This document shows positions 8,774 through 16,873 of a stretch of DNA of 64,000 nt, one piece after another. Numbering within the stretch: the stretch's first letter is position 1; each line of letters begins with the position of its first letter. The notes beneath the pieces were generated by a model, which worked only from the letters and a program-made list of their open reading frames with translations, had not been told where the DNA came from and searched no databases. The stretch covers positions 496,001 through 560,000 of the forward strand of contig NZ_JBKGXS010000002.1 in NCBI RefSeq assembly GCF_046546475.1, given 5' to 3'. Source of the stretch: Pseudonocardia phyllosphaerae (lineage in GTDB: Bacteria; Actinomycetota; Actinomycetes; Mycobacteriales; Pseudonocardiaceae). The position numbers and the translations under genes were made by a program.

Positions 8774-10137
8774 CCCGCCGCATCCACCTGAACGCGTTCG
8801 ACATGACGTGCGCCGGGCACCAGTCGCCCGGCCTGTGGCGCCACCCCGACGACCGGTCGCACACCTTCCACGACCTGCGCTACTGGACCGACCTGGCACA
8901 GCTGCTGGAGCGGGGCGGGTTCACCAGCCTGTTCGTGGCCGACGTCGTCGGGCTCTACGACGTCTACCGCGGTGGACCGGAATCGGCGATCCGCGACGGC
9001 ATCCAGGTCCCGGTCGGCGACCCGACGCTCGCGGTGTCGGCGATGGCCGCGGTGACCGAGAAGCTCGGCTTCGGGATCACCGTGTCGCTGACCTACGAGA
9101 AGCCCTACGCGTTCGCGCGGCGGTTCTCCACACTGGACCACTTCACCGGTGGCCGGGTCGCGTGGAACGTCGTGACGTCCTACCTGGAGTCCGCGGCCCG
9201 CAACCTCGGACTGGAGGTGCAGGTCCCGCACGACCGGCGCTACGACGTCGCCGACGAGTTCATGGAGGTCGTCTACCAGCTGTGGGAGGCGTCCTGGGAC
9301 GACGACGCGGTGCTGCTCGACCGGGACAAGGGCGTCTACACCGACCCGGCCAAGGTGCGCCCGATCGACCACCACGGCGAGTTCTTCGACGTCCCCGGTA
9401 TCGGGCTGACCGAGCCGTCCGCGCAGCGCACGCCGACGATCTTCCAGGCCGGGGCGTCGCCGCGCGGGGTCGCGTTCGCCGCGCGGCACGCCGAGGGCGT
9501 GTTCGTCACCGCCGCGACCCCGGAGACGCTCGCCCCGCGGGTCGCCACGCTGCGCCGCACGGCCGCCGAGCAGGGCCGCGACCCGGCGTCGGTGAAGGTG
9601 TTCGCGCTGCTCACGGTGGTTACCGCCGCCACCGACGCGGAAGCCGGGGACAAGTACGAGGACCTGCGCCGGTACGTGAGCCTGGAGGGCGCGCTCACCC
9701 TCTACGGCGGCTGGTCCGGCCTCGACCTGTCCACACTGGACCCCGACGAGCCGCTGCGGTTCGCCGAGACCGACGCGATCCGCAGCGCCGTCGAACAGTT
9801 CACGACCGCGGACCCGACACGGGAGTGGACCCCGCGCGACATCGCCGAGCACATCGGCATCGGCGGGATGGGCGCGGTCGTCGTCGGCGGGCCGCAGACC
9901 GTGGCCGACGAGATGGCGCGCTGGGTCGACGTCGCCGACGTCGACGGCTTCAACCTCGCCTACGCGATCACACCCGGCTCGTTCTCCGACGTCGTCGAGT
10001 TCGTGGTGCCCGAGCTGCGGCGCCGCGGGCTGCTGCCCGACGAGCCCGAGGGCGCGACGTTGCGCGAGCACCTGTACGGCAGCGGGCACGCACGGGCGCT
10101 GCCCGACCATCCGGCCGCCGTGCACGCACGGCGCTGA
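8770..10137 (+). CDS. Flavin-dependent monooxygenase, NtaA/SnaA/DszA family
   Basis: A 455-residue luciferase-like monooxygenase. Blocks typical of the NtaA/SnaA/DszA branch are YEKPYAFARRFSTLDHFTGG, then RVAWNVVTS, then TIFQAGASPRGVAFAARHAE, and a C-terminal GFNLAYAITPGSF followed by LREHLYG. Relatives oxidise dibenzothiophene sulfone, nitrilotriacetate or dimethyl sulfone-type substrates with reduced flavin. It overlaps the SfnB-like gene by ATGA and is followed by a small membrane protein and a putative sulfate exporter. That context suggests release of sulfite or sulfate from an organosulfur compound, but the substrate cannot be assigned. Confidence 0.88.
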   Translation: MTRRIHLNAFDMTCAGHQSPGLWRHPDDRSHTFHDLRYWTDLAQLLERGGFTSLFVADVVGLYDVYRGGPESAIRDGIQVPVGDPTLAVSAMAAVTEKLGFGITVSLTYEKPYAFARRFSTLDHFTGGRVAWNVVTSYLESAARNLGLEVQVPHDRRYDVADEFMEVVYQLWEASWDDDAVLLDRDKGVYTDPAKVRPIDHHGEFFDVPGIGLTEPSAQRTPTIFQAGASPRGVAFAARHAEGVFVTAATPETLAPRVATLRRTAAEQGRDPASVKVFALLTVVTAATDAEAGDKYEDLRRYVSLEGALTLYGGWSGLDLSTLDPDEPLRFAETDAIRSAVEQFTTADPTREWTPRDIAEHIGIGGMGAVVVGGPQTVADEMARWVDVADVDGFNLAYAITPGSFSDVVEFVVPELRRRGLLPDEPEGATLREHLYGSGHARALPDHPAAVHARR

Positions 10138-10157
10138 TCCGCACTCCCGGAGGAACC

Positions 10158-10313
10158 GTGTCCGATCCCGCCACGTCCGATCCCGCCACGTCCGGCGCTC
10201 CGCCGCAGCGACGGCGGCTCGACGCCGACTGGGGCGCCGTGCTCCTCGCGGCGGTCCTGGTTCTGCTGGCCGTGCTCGGCCTGCTCCCCTCGATCCCGTT
10301 CCTGATCTCGTGA
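10158..10313 (+). CDS. Small single-span membrane protein upstream of YeiH-like gene
   Basis: A 51-residue ORF with GTG 10158 and a strong GGAGG 5 bases upstream. The N-terminus repeats SDPATSDPATS, coded by a direct DNA repeat of about 15 bases. Residues about 25-49 form one hydrophobic helix ending in PSIPFLIS. Its stop overlaps the next start (GTGA). I recognise no family. The tight coupling suggests a partner or assembly factor for the exporter (inference). Confidence 0.65.
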   Translation: MSDPATSDPATSGAPPQRRRLDADWGAVLLAAVLVLLAVLGLLPSIPFLIS

Positions 10314-11401
10314 GCGCGCCCGCTGCACCGGCCCGGGCCTCCGGGATCGCCGGCACCGCCGGTCGTGCACTCCCGGGGCTGGTCCTGCTGCTCGTCGTCG
10401 GGCTGGTCGGGGTGGCGCTGCAGGCGGGGCTGCGTGCGGCCGGCACCGCCGGCGGCATCCCGCTGCCCGACGTCGAATACGTCCTGTGGGCGATCCTGCT
10501 CGGCCTGCTGATCCGCAACACCGTCGGTGTACCGGCGGTGTTCCGGCCGGGCGTGGCGACCTACGAGTTCTGGCTCAAGACCGGGATCGTGCTGCTCGGC
10601 GCCCGGTTCCTGCTCGGCGAGCTGGCTCGGCTCGGCGGTCTGAGCCTCGGGCTGATCCTGATCGACATGGTCGTCGCGACCGCGGTGATCCTGCTGGTCG
10701 GCAGGGCGTTCGGGCTGAGCGGGAAGCTGTCGACGCTGCTCGCGATCGGCACCTCGATCTGCGGGGTCTCCGCGATCATCGCCGGGCGCGGCGCGATCGA
10801 CGCCGACGACGAGGACTCCGGCTACGCCATCGCCGCGATCCTCGCGCTGGGCGCGGTGGCGCTGTTCAGCTTCCCGGCGATCGGGCACGCGCTGGCACTG
10901 ACCGACACCCAGTTCGGGCTGTGGGCGGGGCTGGCGGTGGACAACACCGCGGAGACGACGGCGACCGGTGCCGCGTACTCCCCGCAGGCCCAGCAGGTCG
11001 CCGTCGCGGTGAAGAACACCCGCAACGCGCTGATCGGCGTCGTCGTGCTGGTCTACGCGGTCTACTGGTCGACGCGTGGTGGCGTCGCCGTCGCACCGGG
11101 CCGGCGGGCCCGCGGCGCCTTCGTCTGGCGGACGTTCCCGAAGTTCGTGATCGGCTTCGTGGTCGTCTCCGCGCTCGCGACGGCCGGGGTGCTGGGCAAG
11201 GCCGACGTCAAGAGCCTCGGGAACCTGTCGAAGTGGGCGTTCCTGCTGTGCTTCGCCGGGGTCGGGCTGAACTTCGACCTGCGGGAGATCGCCCGCAGCG
11301 GCATCCGGCCGCTCGTCGTCGCTGCGCTCGGGCTGGTCGTGGTGGCCGGCTGCTCGCTGGTGCTGGTGCTGCTCACCTCGGACCTGCTGGGCACCGGCTG
11401 A
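10310..11401 (+). CDS. YeiH family putative sulfate exporter
   Basis: A 363-residue integral membrane protein with about ten hydrophobic helices and the family blocks IRNTVGVP, ILLGARFLLGEL, GTSICGVSAIIA, and VDNTAETTATGAAYS. The family (UPF0324/YeiH) is annotated as putative sulfate exporters, on genomic rather than strong biochemical evidence. At the end of a desulfurisation operon it would get rid of excess sulfite or sulfate. It is translationally coupled to the 51-residue membrane protein and followed by a strong hairpin. Confidence 0.88.
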   Translation: MSAPAAPARASGIAGTAGRALPGLVLLLVVGLVGVALQAGLRAAGTAGGIPLPDVEYVLWAILLGLLIRNTVGVPAVFRPGVATYEFWLKTGIVLLGARFLLGELARLGGLSLGLILIDMVVATAVILLVGRAFGLSGKLSTLLAIGTSICGVSAIIAGRGAIDADDEDSGYAIAAILALGAVALFSFPAIGHALALTDTQFGLWAGLAVDNTAETTATGAAYSPQAQQVAVAVKNTRNALIGVVVLVYAVYWSTRGGVAVAPGRRARGAFVWRTFPKFVIGFVVVSALATAGVLGKADVKSLGNLSKWAFLLCFAGVGLNFDLREIARSGIRPLVVAALGLVVVAGCSLVLVLLTSDLLGTG

Positions 11402-11420
11402 GCCGCGCCCCTGCACCAGC

Positions 11421-11466
11421 CGATCAGCACGGTTCCACGGTGGTCACCGCGGGACCGTGCTGATCG
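11421..11466. terminator. Bidirectional terminator, 16-bp stem
   Basis: CGATCAGCACGGTTCC (11421-11436) pairs with 11451-11466 over 16 bp with one G-T pair. The 14-base loop can itself form a short CGGTG/CACCG stem. It lies between the convergent exporter gene and the small minus-strand gene. Its GATCAGC ends resemble those of the palindromes at 48184-48408. Confidence 0.85.
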
Positions 11467-11481
11467 ACTCCTGGAGCTGCC

Positions 11482-11673
11482 TCAGGCGGCAGGCCGGTGC
11501 CGCGGCGCGGTCCGGGCGATCGCGAGCTGCTGCGCCACCTCGGCGGTGATCAGCTCGACGTGCAGCGGACCCGAGGTGTCGTGGGCCAGGGCCCGGTGCC
11601 TGCGCACCAGGGCCTCCAGCCCGTCGAGCAGACGGGCCCCCGGATCGGTGTCGGTGTGGTCGATGGTCGTCAC
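11482..11673 (-). CDS. Small hypothetical protein at the end of the Dpp-type operon
   Basis: GTG 11673 is preceded by AGGAG at ideal spacing and gives 63 residues, mostly helical (LLDGLEALVRRHRALAH and ELITAEVAQQLAIA). No family is recognised. The frame is also open back to GTG 11793, which overlaps the ATPase stop as GTGA; that longer version adds 40 residues containing SRRRFVDYGLVHASLC. This added segment has the same R-R-x-x-D-x8-C spacing as the three sulfur leader peptides, so it may be a decayed leader or a genuine N-terminus. Confidence 0.5.
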   Translation of the reverse strand: MTTIDHTDTDPGARLLDGLEALVRRHRALAHDTSGPLHVELITAEVAQQLAIARTAPRHRPAA

Positions 11674-11789
11674 GGCATCTCCTGTGCTGTCGCGAGGTCG
11701 GTCGGATCGGGGTGGATCGCAGGCCCGACACAGCGACGCGTGCACCAGGCCGTAGTCGACGAACCTGCGCCGGGACAGGACGGTGCGGG

Positions 11790-13424
11790 TCACGTCACCG
11801 CTCCCGCCCGTTGACCGGCGATCGCAGCGAGAAGCTCCTGGGTGTGGCCGTCGTGCGGGTCGGCGAACAGTTCCGCGGTGGGGCGGAGCTCGCGCAGCCG
11901 TCCGGCGTGCATGACGCCGGTGCGGTGGGCGACCCGGCGGACGACGGCGAGGTCGTGCGAGATGAACAGATAGGACAGCCCGTCGCGTTCCTGCAGCTCG
12001 GCGAGCAGCTCCAGGACCTGGGCCTGTACCGACACGTCGAGTGCGGACACCGGCTCGTCGCACACGACGAGCTGTGGGGACAGCGCGAGCGCGCGGGCGA
12101 TCGCGACCCGCTGGCGCTGGCCTCCGGACAGCTCCGCGGGCCGCCGGTCCAGCACCGGCGCCGGTAGCGCGACCCGGTCGACGAGTGCGGCGGCGTGCTG
12201 GTCCTGCTCGGCGCGGGTGCCGACGGCGAACGCGCGCAGCGGCTCGGTGATCACCTCACGCACGGAGAAGCGCGGGTCGAGCGAGGCGTAGGGGTTCTGG
12301 TGGACGAGCTGGGCGCGGCGGCGCAGCCCGCGCCACGCCTCGCCGCGCACGGTGGTGACGTCCTCGCCGTCGAGCAGCACCCGGCCGGACGTGGGGTCCT
12401 CCAGGCGCAGCAGCAGCCGGGCGGTCGTCGACTTGCCGGAGCCGGACTCCCCCACCAGGGCGAGCGTCTCGCCGCGGCCGATGGTGAACGACACCCCGTC
12501 GACGGCGCGGTGGCGCTCGCGGCGCCACTGCCCGCGGATACGCGGGAGGGCGAACTCCTTGACCAGGTCGTGGACCTCGGCGACCGGCGCCTCCCCCGCC
12601 CCGGCCGCCGGGAAGGGTGACGGCGGGGTGCTCGTCGCGAGCCCGGGGGCGGCGGCGAGCAGCTCGCGGGTGTAGGCGTCCGACGGGTCGGCGAGCACGG
12701 CAGCCGCAGGCCCCTGCTCGACGATCCGTCCGTCGCGCATGACGACGATCCGGTCGGCCCGGTCCGCGGCCACCGCCAGGTCGTGGGTGATCAGCAGCAG
12801 GGCGGTGCCGTCGTCGCGGCGCAGGGTGTCGAGGTGGTCGAGTATCCGGCGCGCGACGGTCGCGTCGAGTGCGCTGGTCGGCTCGTCGGCGATCACCAGG
12901 CCGGGCCCGGCGGCGATCGCGACGGCGATCAGCACGCGCTGGCGCATCCCGCCGGAGAGCTCGTGCGGGTACTGGCCGGCGCGCACCGCGGCGTCCGGGA
13001 GCCCGGCGCGTTCGAGCAGCTCGACGGCCCGCCGGGGCGCGGAGCGGCGGTCGGCGATGCCGTGCGTGCGCAGCGCCTCCGCGACCTGCGCCCCGACGCG
13101 CTGCACCGGGTTCAGCGCGACCCCCGGGTCCTGTGGGACGAATCCGATCCGGGCGCCGCGCACCGCGCGCAGTCCGCGCTCGCCGAGCGTGGTGAGCTCG
13201 CCGGTGCCGTCGAGCTCGACCGTGCCTGCGGTGGCCGCTCCGTTGTCGGGCAGCAACCCGATGACCGCCTGGGCCAGTGTGGACTTGCCCGACCCGGACT
13301 CGCCGACGACGGCGACGACCTCCCCCGGCGCGACGTCGAGGCTCACCCCGCGCACCGCCGGGACCGTCCCGGCCGTCGTGCGGTAGCCGACCTCGAGCCC
13401 GCGGACCGACAGCAGCGCGCTCAT
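11790..13424 (-). CDS. Fused ABC transporter ATPase (DppD-DppF type)
   Basis: A 544-residue protein with two complete ABC domains in tandem. Walker A GESGSGKST occurs at 41-49 and again around K331. Both halves have LSGGxRQRV signature motifs, and the Walker B motifs read VIADEPTSALD and VVCDEPVSALD. It energises the adjacent permeases for uptake of a peptide-like or other small solute at the inner face of the membrane. ATG 13424 overlaps the DppC-like stop. The operon also holds two flavin monooxygenases, so the cargo is probably an organosulfur compound rather than a peptide. Confidence 0.93.
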   Translation of the reverse strand: MSALLSVRGLEVGYRTTAGTVPAVRGVSLDVAPGEVVAVVGESGSGKSTLAQAVIGLLPDNGAATAGTVELDGTGELTTLGERGLRAVRGARIGFVPQDPGVALNPVQRVGAQVAEALRTHGIADRRSAPRRAVELLERAGLPDAAVRAGQYPHELSGGMRQRVLIAVAIAAGPGLVIADEPTSALDATVARRILDHLDTLRRDDGTALLLITHDLAVAADRADRIVVMRDGRIVEQGPAAAVLADPSDAYTRELLAAAPGLATSTPPSPFPAAGAGEAPVAEVHDLVKEFALPRIRGQWRRERHRAVDGVSFTIGRGETLALVGESGSGKSTTARLLLRLEDPTSGRVLLDGEDVTTVRGEAWRGLRRRAQLVHQNPYASLDPRFSVREVITEPLRAFAVGTRAEQDQHAAALVDRVALPAPVLDRRPAELSGGQRQRVAIARALALSPQLVVCDEPVSALDVSVQAQVLELLAELQERDGLSYLFISHDLAVVRRVAHRTGVMHAGRLRELRPTAELFADPHDGHTQELLAAIAGQRAGAVT

Positions 13425-14317
13425 GCCGACCGCCGCCACTCGCCGTCGAGGGCCCGGGAGATGCGGTTCAGCGACAGCACGGTCGCGGCGATCACACAGC
13501 CCGGCAGCCCGCACATCCACCAGGCGACGGCCAGGTAGTTGCGGCCCTCCGCGACCAGCGACCCCCACTCCGGGGTCGGTGGCGGGGTGCCGTAGCCGAG
13601 GAAGGACAGCGACGACACCGCCAGGATCGCCAGCCCGAACTCCAGCACGGCGAGCACTGCGACCGGGCCGACGGCGTTGGGCAGGACGTGCCGGGCCAGC
13701 GACACGTACCAGCGGGTGCCGACGGCGCGGGCGGCCTCGACGTAGGTCGCGCGCCGGACCCGCAGTGTCTCCGCCCGCATCACCCGGGCGACGTTCGCGA
13801 TCGAGGCGACGCCGACGGCGACCGCAACCTTCACCGTCCCGAACCCGAGCGCGGTGACCAGTGCCAGCGACAGCAGGATCGACGGGATCGACAGCAGCAC
13901 GTCGACGATGCGCATCAGCACCTCGTCGACCCAGCCGCCCGCGAACCCGGCGAGCAGCCCGATCAGCCCGCCCGCGACGAGCGCGACCGCCACGGCGATC
14001 ACCGTGCCCAGCAACGACAGCGACGCGCCGTGCACGACGCGGGTCCACACGTCGCGGCCGAGGTGGTCGGTGCCGAACCAGTGCCCTGGCCCCGGCGGCA
14101 GCGAGCGCTGCGCGATCACCCCGGCGTCGGGGTCGCCGGGCGCGAGCAGCGACGGCACGACGGCGGCCAGCAGCACCGTGGCCACGACCAGGATCGCGAC
14201 GACCAGCCCGGGGCGGTGCCGCAGGAAATGGCCGAGCCGGGCCGCACCGGGTCGGCGGGGCGTGGCCCCGGTGGGACCGGGCGTGGGCGGCGCACCGCGG
14301 TCGAGCAGCGAGGTCAT
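13421..14317 (-). CDS. ABC transporter permease, DppC type
   Basis: A 298-residue inner-membrane permease. It has a long N-terminal cytoplasmic tail, a first helix at about residues 38-58, the DppC block FGTDHLGRDVWTRVVHGA, and the EAA loop EAARAVGTRWYVSLARHVLPN. It pairs with the DppB-like permease encoded just upstream, with which it overlaps by ATGA. ATG 14317 was chosen over longer frames because of this overlap. Confidence 0.92.
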   Translation of the reverse strand: MTSLLDRGAPPTPGPTGATPRRPGAARLGHFLRHRPGLVVAILVVATVLLAAVVPSLLAPGDPDAGVIAQRSLPPGPGHWFGTDHLGRDVWTRVVHGASLSLLGTVIAVAVALVAGGLIGLLAGFAGGWVDEVLMRIVDVLLSIPSILLSLALVTALGFGTVKVAVAVGVASIANVARVMRAETLRVRRATYVEAARAVGTRWYVSLARHVLPNAVGPVAVLAVLEFGLAILAVSSLSFLGYGTPPPTPEWGSLVAEGRNYLAVAWWMCGLPGCVIAATVLSLNRISRALDGEWRRSA

Positions 14318-15264
14318 CGGGTCCCTCCGTGGACGAGCACCCGCGGATCGAGCAGCGGGTACACGAGGTCGACGAGCAGGTTGACCAGCACGAACACCAG
14401 TGAGGCGAACAGCACCACGCCCTGCACGACGGGGATGTCCTGCAGCCCCACCGAGGACACGGTGAGCCGCCCGAGGCCGGGCCGGGTGAACACCGTCTCG
14501 ACGACGACGGTCCCGGCGAGCAGGTTCCCGACGACGTAGCCGAGCACGGTCAGCGCGGGGATCGCGGCGTTGCCCAGGGCGTGCACCAGGTGCACCGCGG
14601 CCGGTCCGGCGCCCTTGGCCCGCGCCGTCGTCACGTACGAGGAGCCGAGCGCGGTCTGCAGGCTGCGCGCCAGCACCTGGGCGATCAGCGCCCCGGTCGG
14701 CAGGCCGAGCGCGATCGCGGGCATGACCAGCGCGGCCGGTCCGCGGGCGCCGACCGAGGGCAGCCAGCCGAGGGTGAAGGAGAACAGCTGCACCAGCATC
14801 AGCCCGACCCAGAACACCGGCAGCGACACCGCCAGCGACGGCAGCGAGCCGAGCAGCTGGGCCAGCCACCGCCGCCGCGTCCAGGTGGCGGCGACGGCGA
14901 CGACGGTCCCGCCGACCACCGCGACGGCCAGCCCGGCGCCGGCGATCTGCAGGGTCTTCGGCAGCACCCGCCCGATCGCCGAGCTCACCGGCTCCCCGGT
15001 GGCGAACGACGTCCCGAGGTCGCCGTGCAGCGCGGCGGCCAGCTTCTGCCCGTACTGCACGAGCACCGGCTGGTCGAGGCCGTAGCGGGCGCGCAGCGCG
15101 GCGAGCTCGGCCGGGCTGACCGGCTCGCCGTCGGAGGCGCCGCCGGCCATCGTCGCGACCGGGTCGCCGGGCAGCAGGTAGAGCACGACGAAGGACACGG
15201 TCCACGCCGCCCACAGCACGACCAGCGCCAGCCCGACGCGGCGCAGCAGGTAGGGCACGCTCAT
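14314..15264 (-). CDS. ABC transporter permease, DppB type
   Basis: A 316-residue permease starting MSVPYLLRRV, with the usual first helix, the LLPGDPV motif at about 31-37, and the EAA-like loop TTARAKGAGPAAVHLVHALGN. It forms the membrane channel together with the DppC-type subunit. It begins 8 bases after the stop of the binding-protein gene. Confidence 0.92.
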   Translation of the reverse strand: MSVPYLLRRVGLALVVLWAAWTVSFVVLYLLPGDPVATMAGGASDGEPVSPAELAALRARYGLDQPVLVQYGQKLAAALHGDLGTSFATGEPVSSAIGRVLPKTLQIAGAGLAVAVVGGTVVAVAATWTRRRWLAQLLGSLPSLAVSLPVFWVGLMLVQLFSFTLGWLPSVGARGPAALVMPAIALGLPTGALIAQVLARSLQTALGSSYVTTARAKGAGPAAVHLVHALGNAAIPALTVLGYVVGNLLAGTVVVETVFTRPGLGRLTVSSVGLQDIPVVQGVVLFASLVFVLVNLLVDLVYPLLDPRVLVHGGTR

Positions 15265-15271
15265 GAGCGCC

Positions 15272-16873
15272 TCACTCCTCGGACTTCCAGGTGTCGTGCA
15301 GCTGGATCCGCGACGACGCGTCGAACGCGACGTCGTGCGCGGTCGGTGCCACTCCGAGCACGGTGGTCAGCTCGGCGACCGGTGCGACGCGGTGGTCGTC
15401 GGCGAGGATCTGCTGGGCCCGCGCCGCGGCCGCGGCCCGCTTCCGCGGGTCGACGGCGGCGGCCTGCGCCGTGAGCGGCGCGTCCAGTGGGCCGGGCGGG
15501 AACCGGTAGAAGTTCACGCCGGCCGAGGAGAACTGGGAGCGCAGGATGTCCGGGTCGGCGCGGGTGAGATTGCCCCACAGCGCGACGAAGTTCCCGCTCT
15601 GCTGGATCCCGTCGAGCTCGGAGATCTGCTTCTCCTGCAGGTCCACCTCGATCCCGATCCCGCGCAGCTGCTGCTGGACGAGCTCCAGCGCGGGCCGGTT
15701 GGTGGCCGCGTTCTGCGCCCAGGTCACCGGGACGACGAGCCGCTGCCCGCCGCGGACCCGCACCCCGTCCGGGCCGGGGACCCAGCCGGCGGCGTCGAGC
15801 ACCCGCGCGGCGCGGGCCGGGTCGAAGCGGATGGCCGCGCTCCGGTCGGTCCAGTACGGCGTCGTCGAGGCGAGCGGCCCGGTCGCGACCTTCGTCTGGC
15901 TGGGGAACACCGCGCCGACGACCTGGTCGCGGTCGATGCCGCGGGTCACCGCCTCGCGCACCGCCGGGTCCTTCCCCAGTGGCGACGCCTGGTTGAAGGT
16001 GATCCCGAACGGCAGCCCCGGGTTGGGCCGGGCGGGCATGGCCACCCCGGCCGCCGCGAGCGGCGCCTCGTCCTGCTGGCCGACGCTGGCGATCACGTCG
16101 ACCTCGCCGGACTGCAGGCTCCCCGCGCGTACCCCGGACTCGGGCACGACGCGGAACTCGGCGTGGTCGAGGTAGGCCTCGCCGGGGTGGGTGAACAGCG
16201 GCGAGCCCCACGCGTAGCCGGGGCGCCGGGCGAGCACCGTGGTCTGGTCCTTCACGTAGGACTCGATCACGAACGGGCCGGACCCGACGACGCCGGCGCA
16301 GCGCTCGTCGTCGCTGCGCGCGGCACTGGCCGGGGACAGCAGGCCCAGGCTGTGCGTGGAGGTGCCCTGCAGGAACTGCACGTTCGGCTTCGTGAAGCGC
16401 ACCGTGAACCGGTCCGGGGCGACGACATCGGTGCCGGCGTAGCCCGCGAGGTAGCCCTTGGCCAGGGTGCCGCGGGCGCCCAGCTTCGGCACCCGGTCGA
16501 GGTTGGCCTTCACCGCGGCCGCGTCGACCGGGGATCCGTCGGAGAACGTGGCGCCCCGCCGGAGGGTGAACGTCCACGCCGTGGCCTGCGGGTTCGACGA
16601 CCAGCGGGTCGCGAGCCACGGCACGATCGCCCCGCTGCGCGGGTCCTGGTCGGTGAGCGAGTCCACGACCTGGCGCAGCGAGTAGATCGAGTCGTTGCTC
16701 TTGACCTGCTGCGGGTCGGCGCAGCCCTGGTCGGAGGCGACGGCGACGGTCAGCGTGCCGCCGGGGCGCGGCGGACCGGCGTCGGCACCGGGTGCACCGG
16801 CACCGGCGGCGGTGCCGCAGCCGGCCAGCGCCACGGTGAGCACCGCGGCCGGCGCGAGGAGGGATCGCCTCAC
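15272..16873 (-). CDS. ABC transporter substrate-binding lipoprotein (family 5, DppA type)
   Basis: A 533-residue lipoprotein starting at GTG 16873, which overlaps the preceding stop as GTGA. The lipobox LAGC places the lipidated Cys at residue 19. Family 5 blocks include WLATRWSSNP, FSDGSPVDAAAVKANLDRV and GSGPFVIESYVKDQTTVLARRPGY. It would capture the solute outside the membrane for the Dpp-like permeases. Family 5 binds peptides, nickel, sugars and others. The operon start with two monooxygenases argues for an organosulfur ligand (inference). Confidence 0.92.
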   Translation of the reverse strand: MRRSLLAPAAVLTVALAGCGTAAGAGAPGADAGPPRPGGTLTVAVASDQGCADPQQVKSNDSIYSLRQVVDSLTDQDPRSGAIVPWLATRWSSNPQATAWTFTLRRGATFSDGSPVDAAAVKANLDRVPKLGARGTLAKGYLAGYAGTDVVAPDRFTVRFTKPNVQFLQGTSTHSLGLLSPASAARSDDERCAGVVGSGPFVIESYVKDQTTVLARRPGYAWGSPLFTHPGEAYLDHAEFRVVPESGVRAGSLQSGEVDVIASVGQQDEAPLAAAGVAMPARPNPGLPFGITFNQASPLGKDPAVREAVTRGIDRDQVVGAVFPSQTKVATGPLASTTPYWTDRSAAIRFDPARAARVLDAAGWVPGPDGVRVRGGQRLVVPVTWAQNAATNRPALELVQQQLRGIGIEVDLQEKQISELDGIQQSGNFVALWGNLTRADPDILRSQFSSAGVNFYRFPPGPLDAPLTAQAAAVDPRKRAAAAARAQQILADDHRVAPVAELTTVLGVAPTAHDVAFDASSRIQLHDTWKSEE

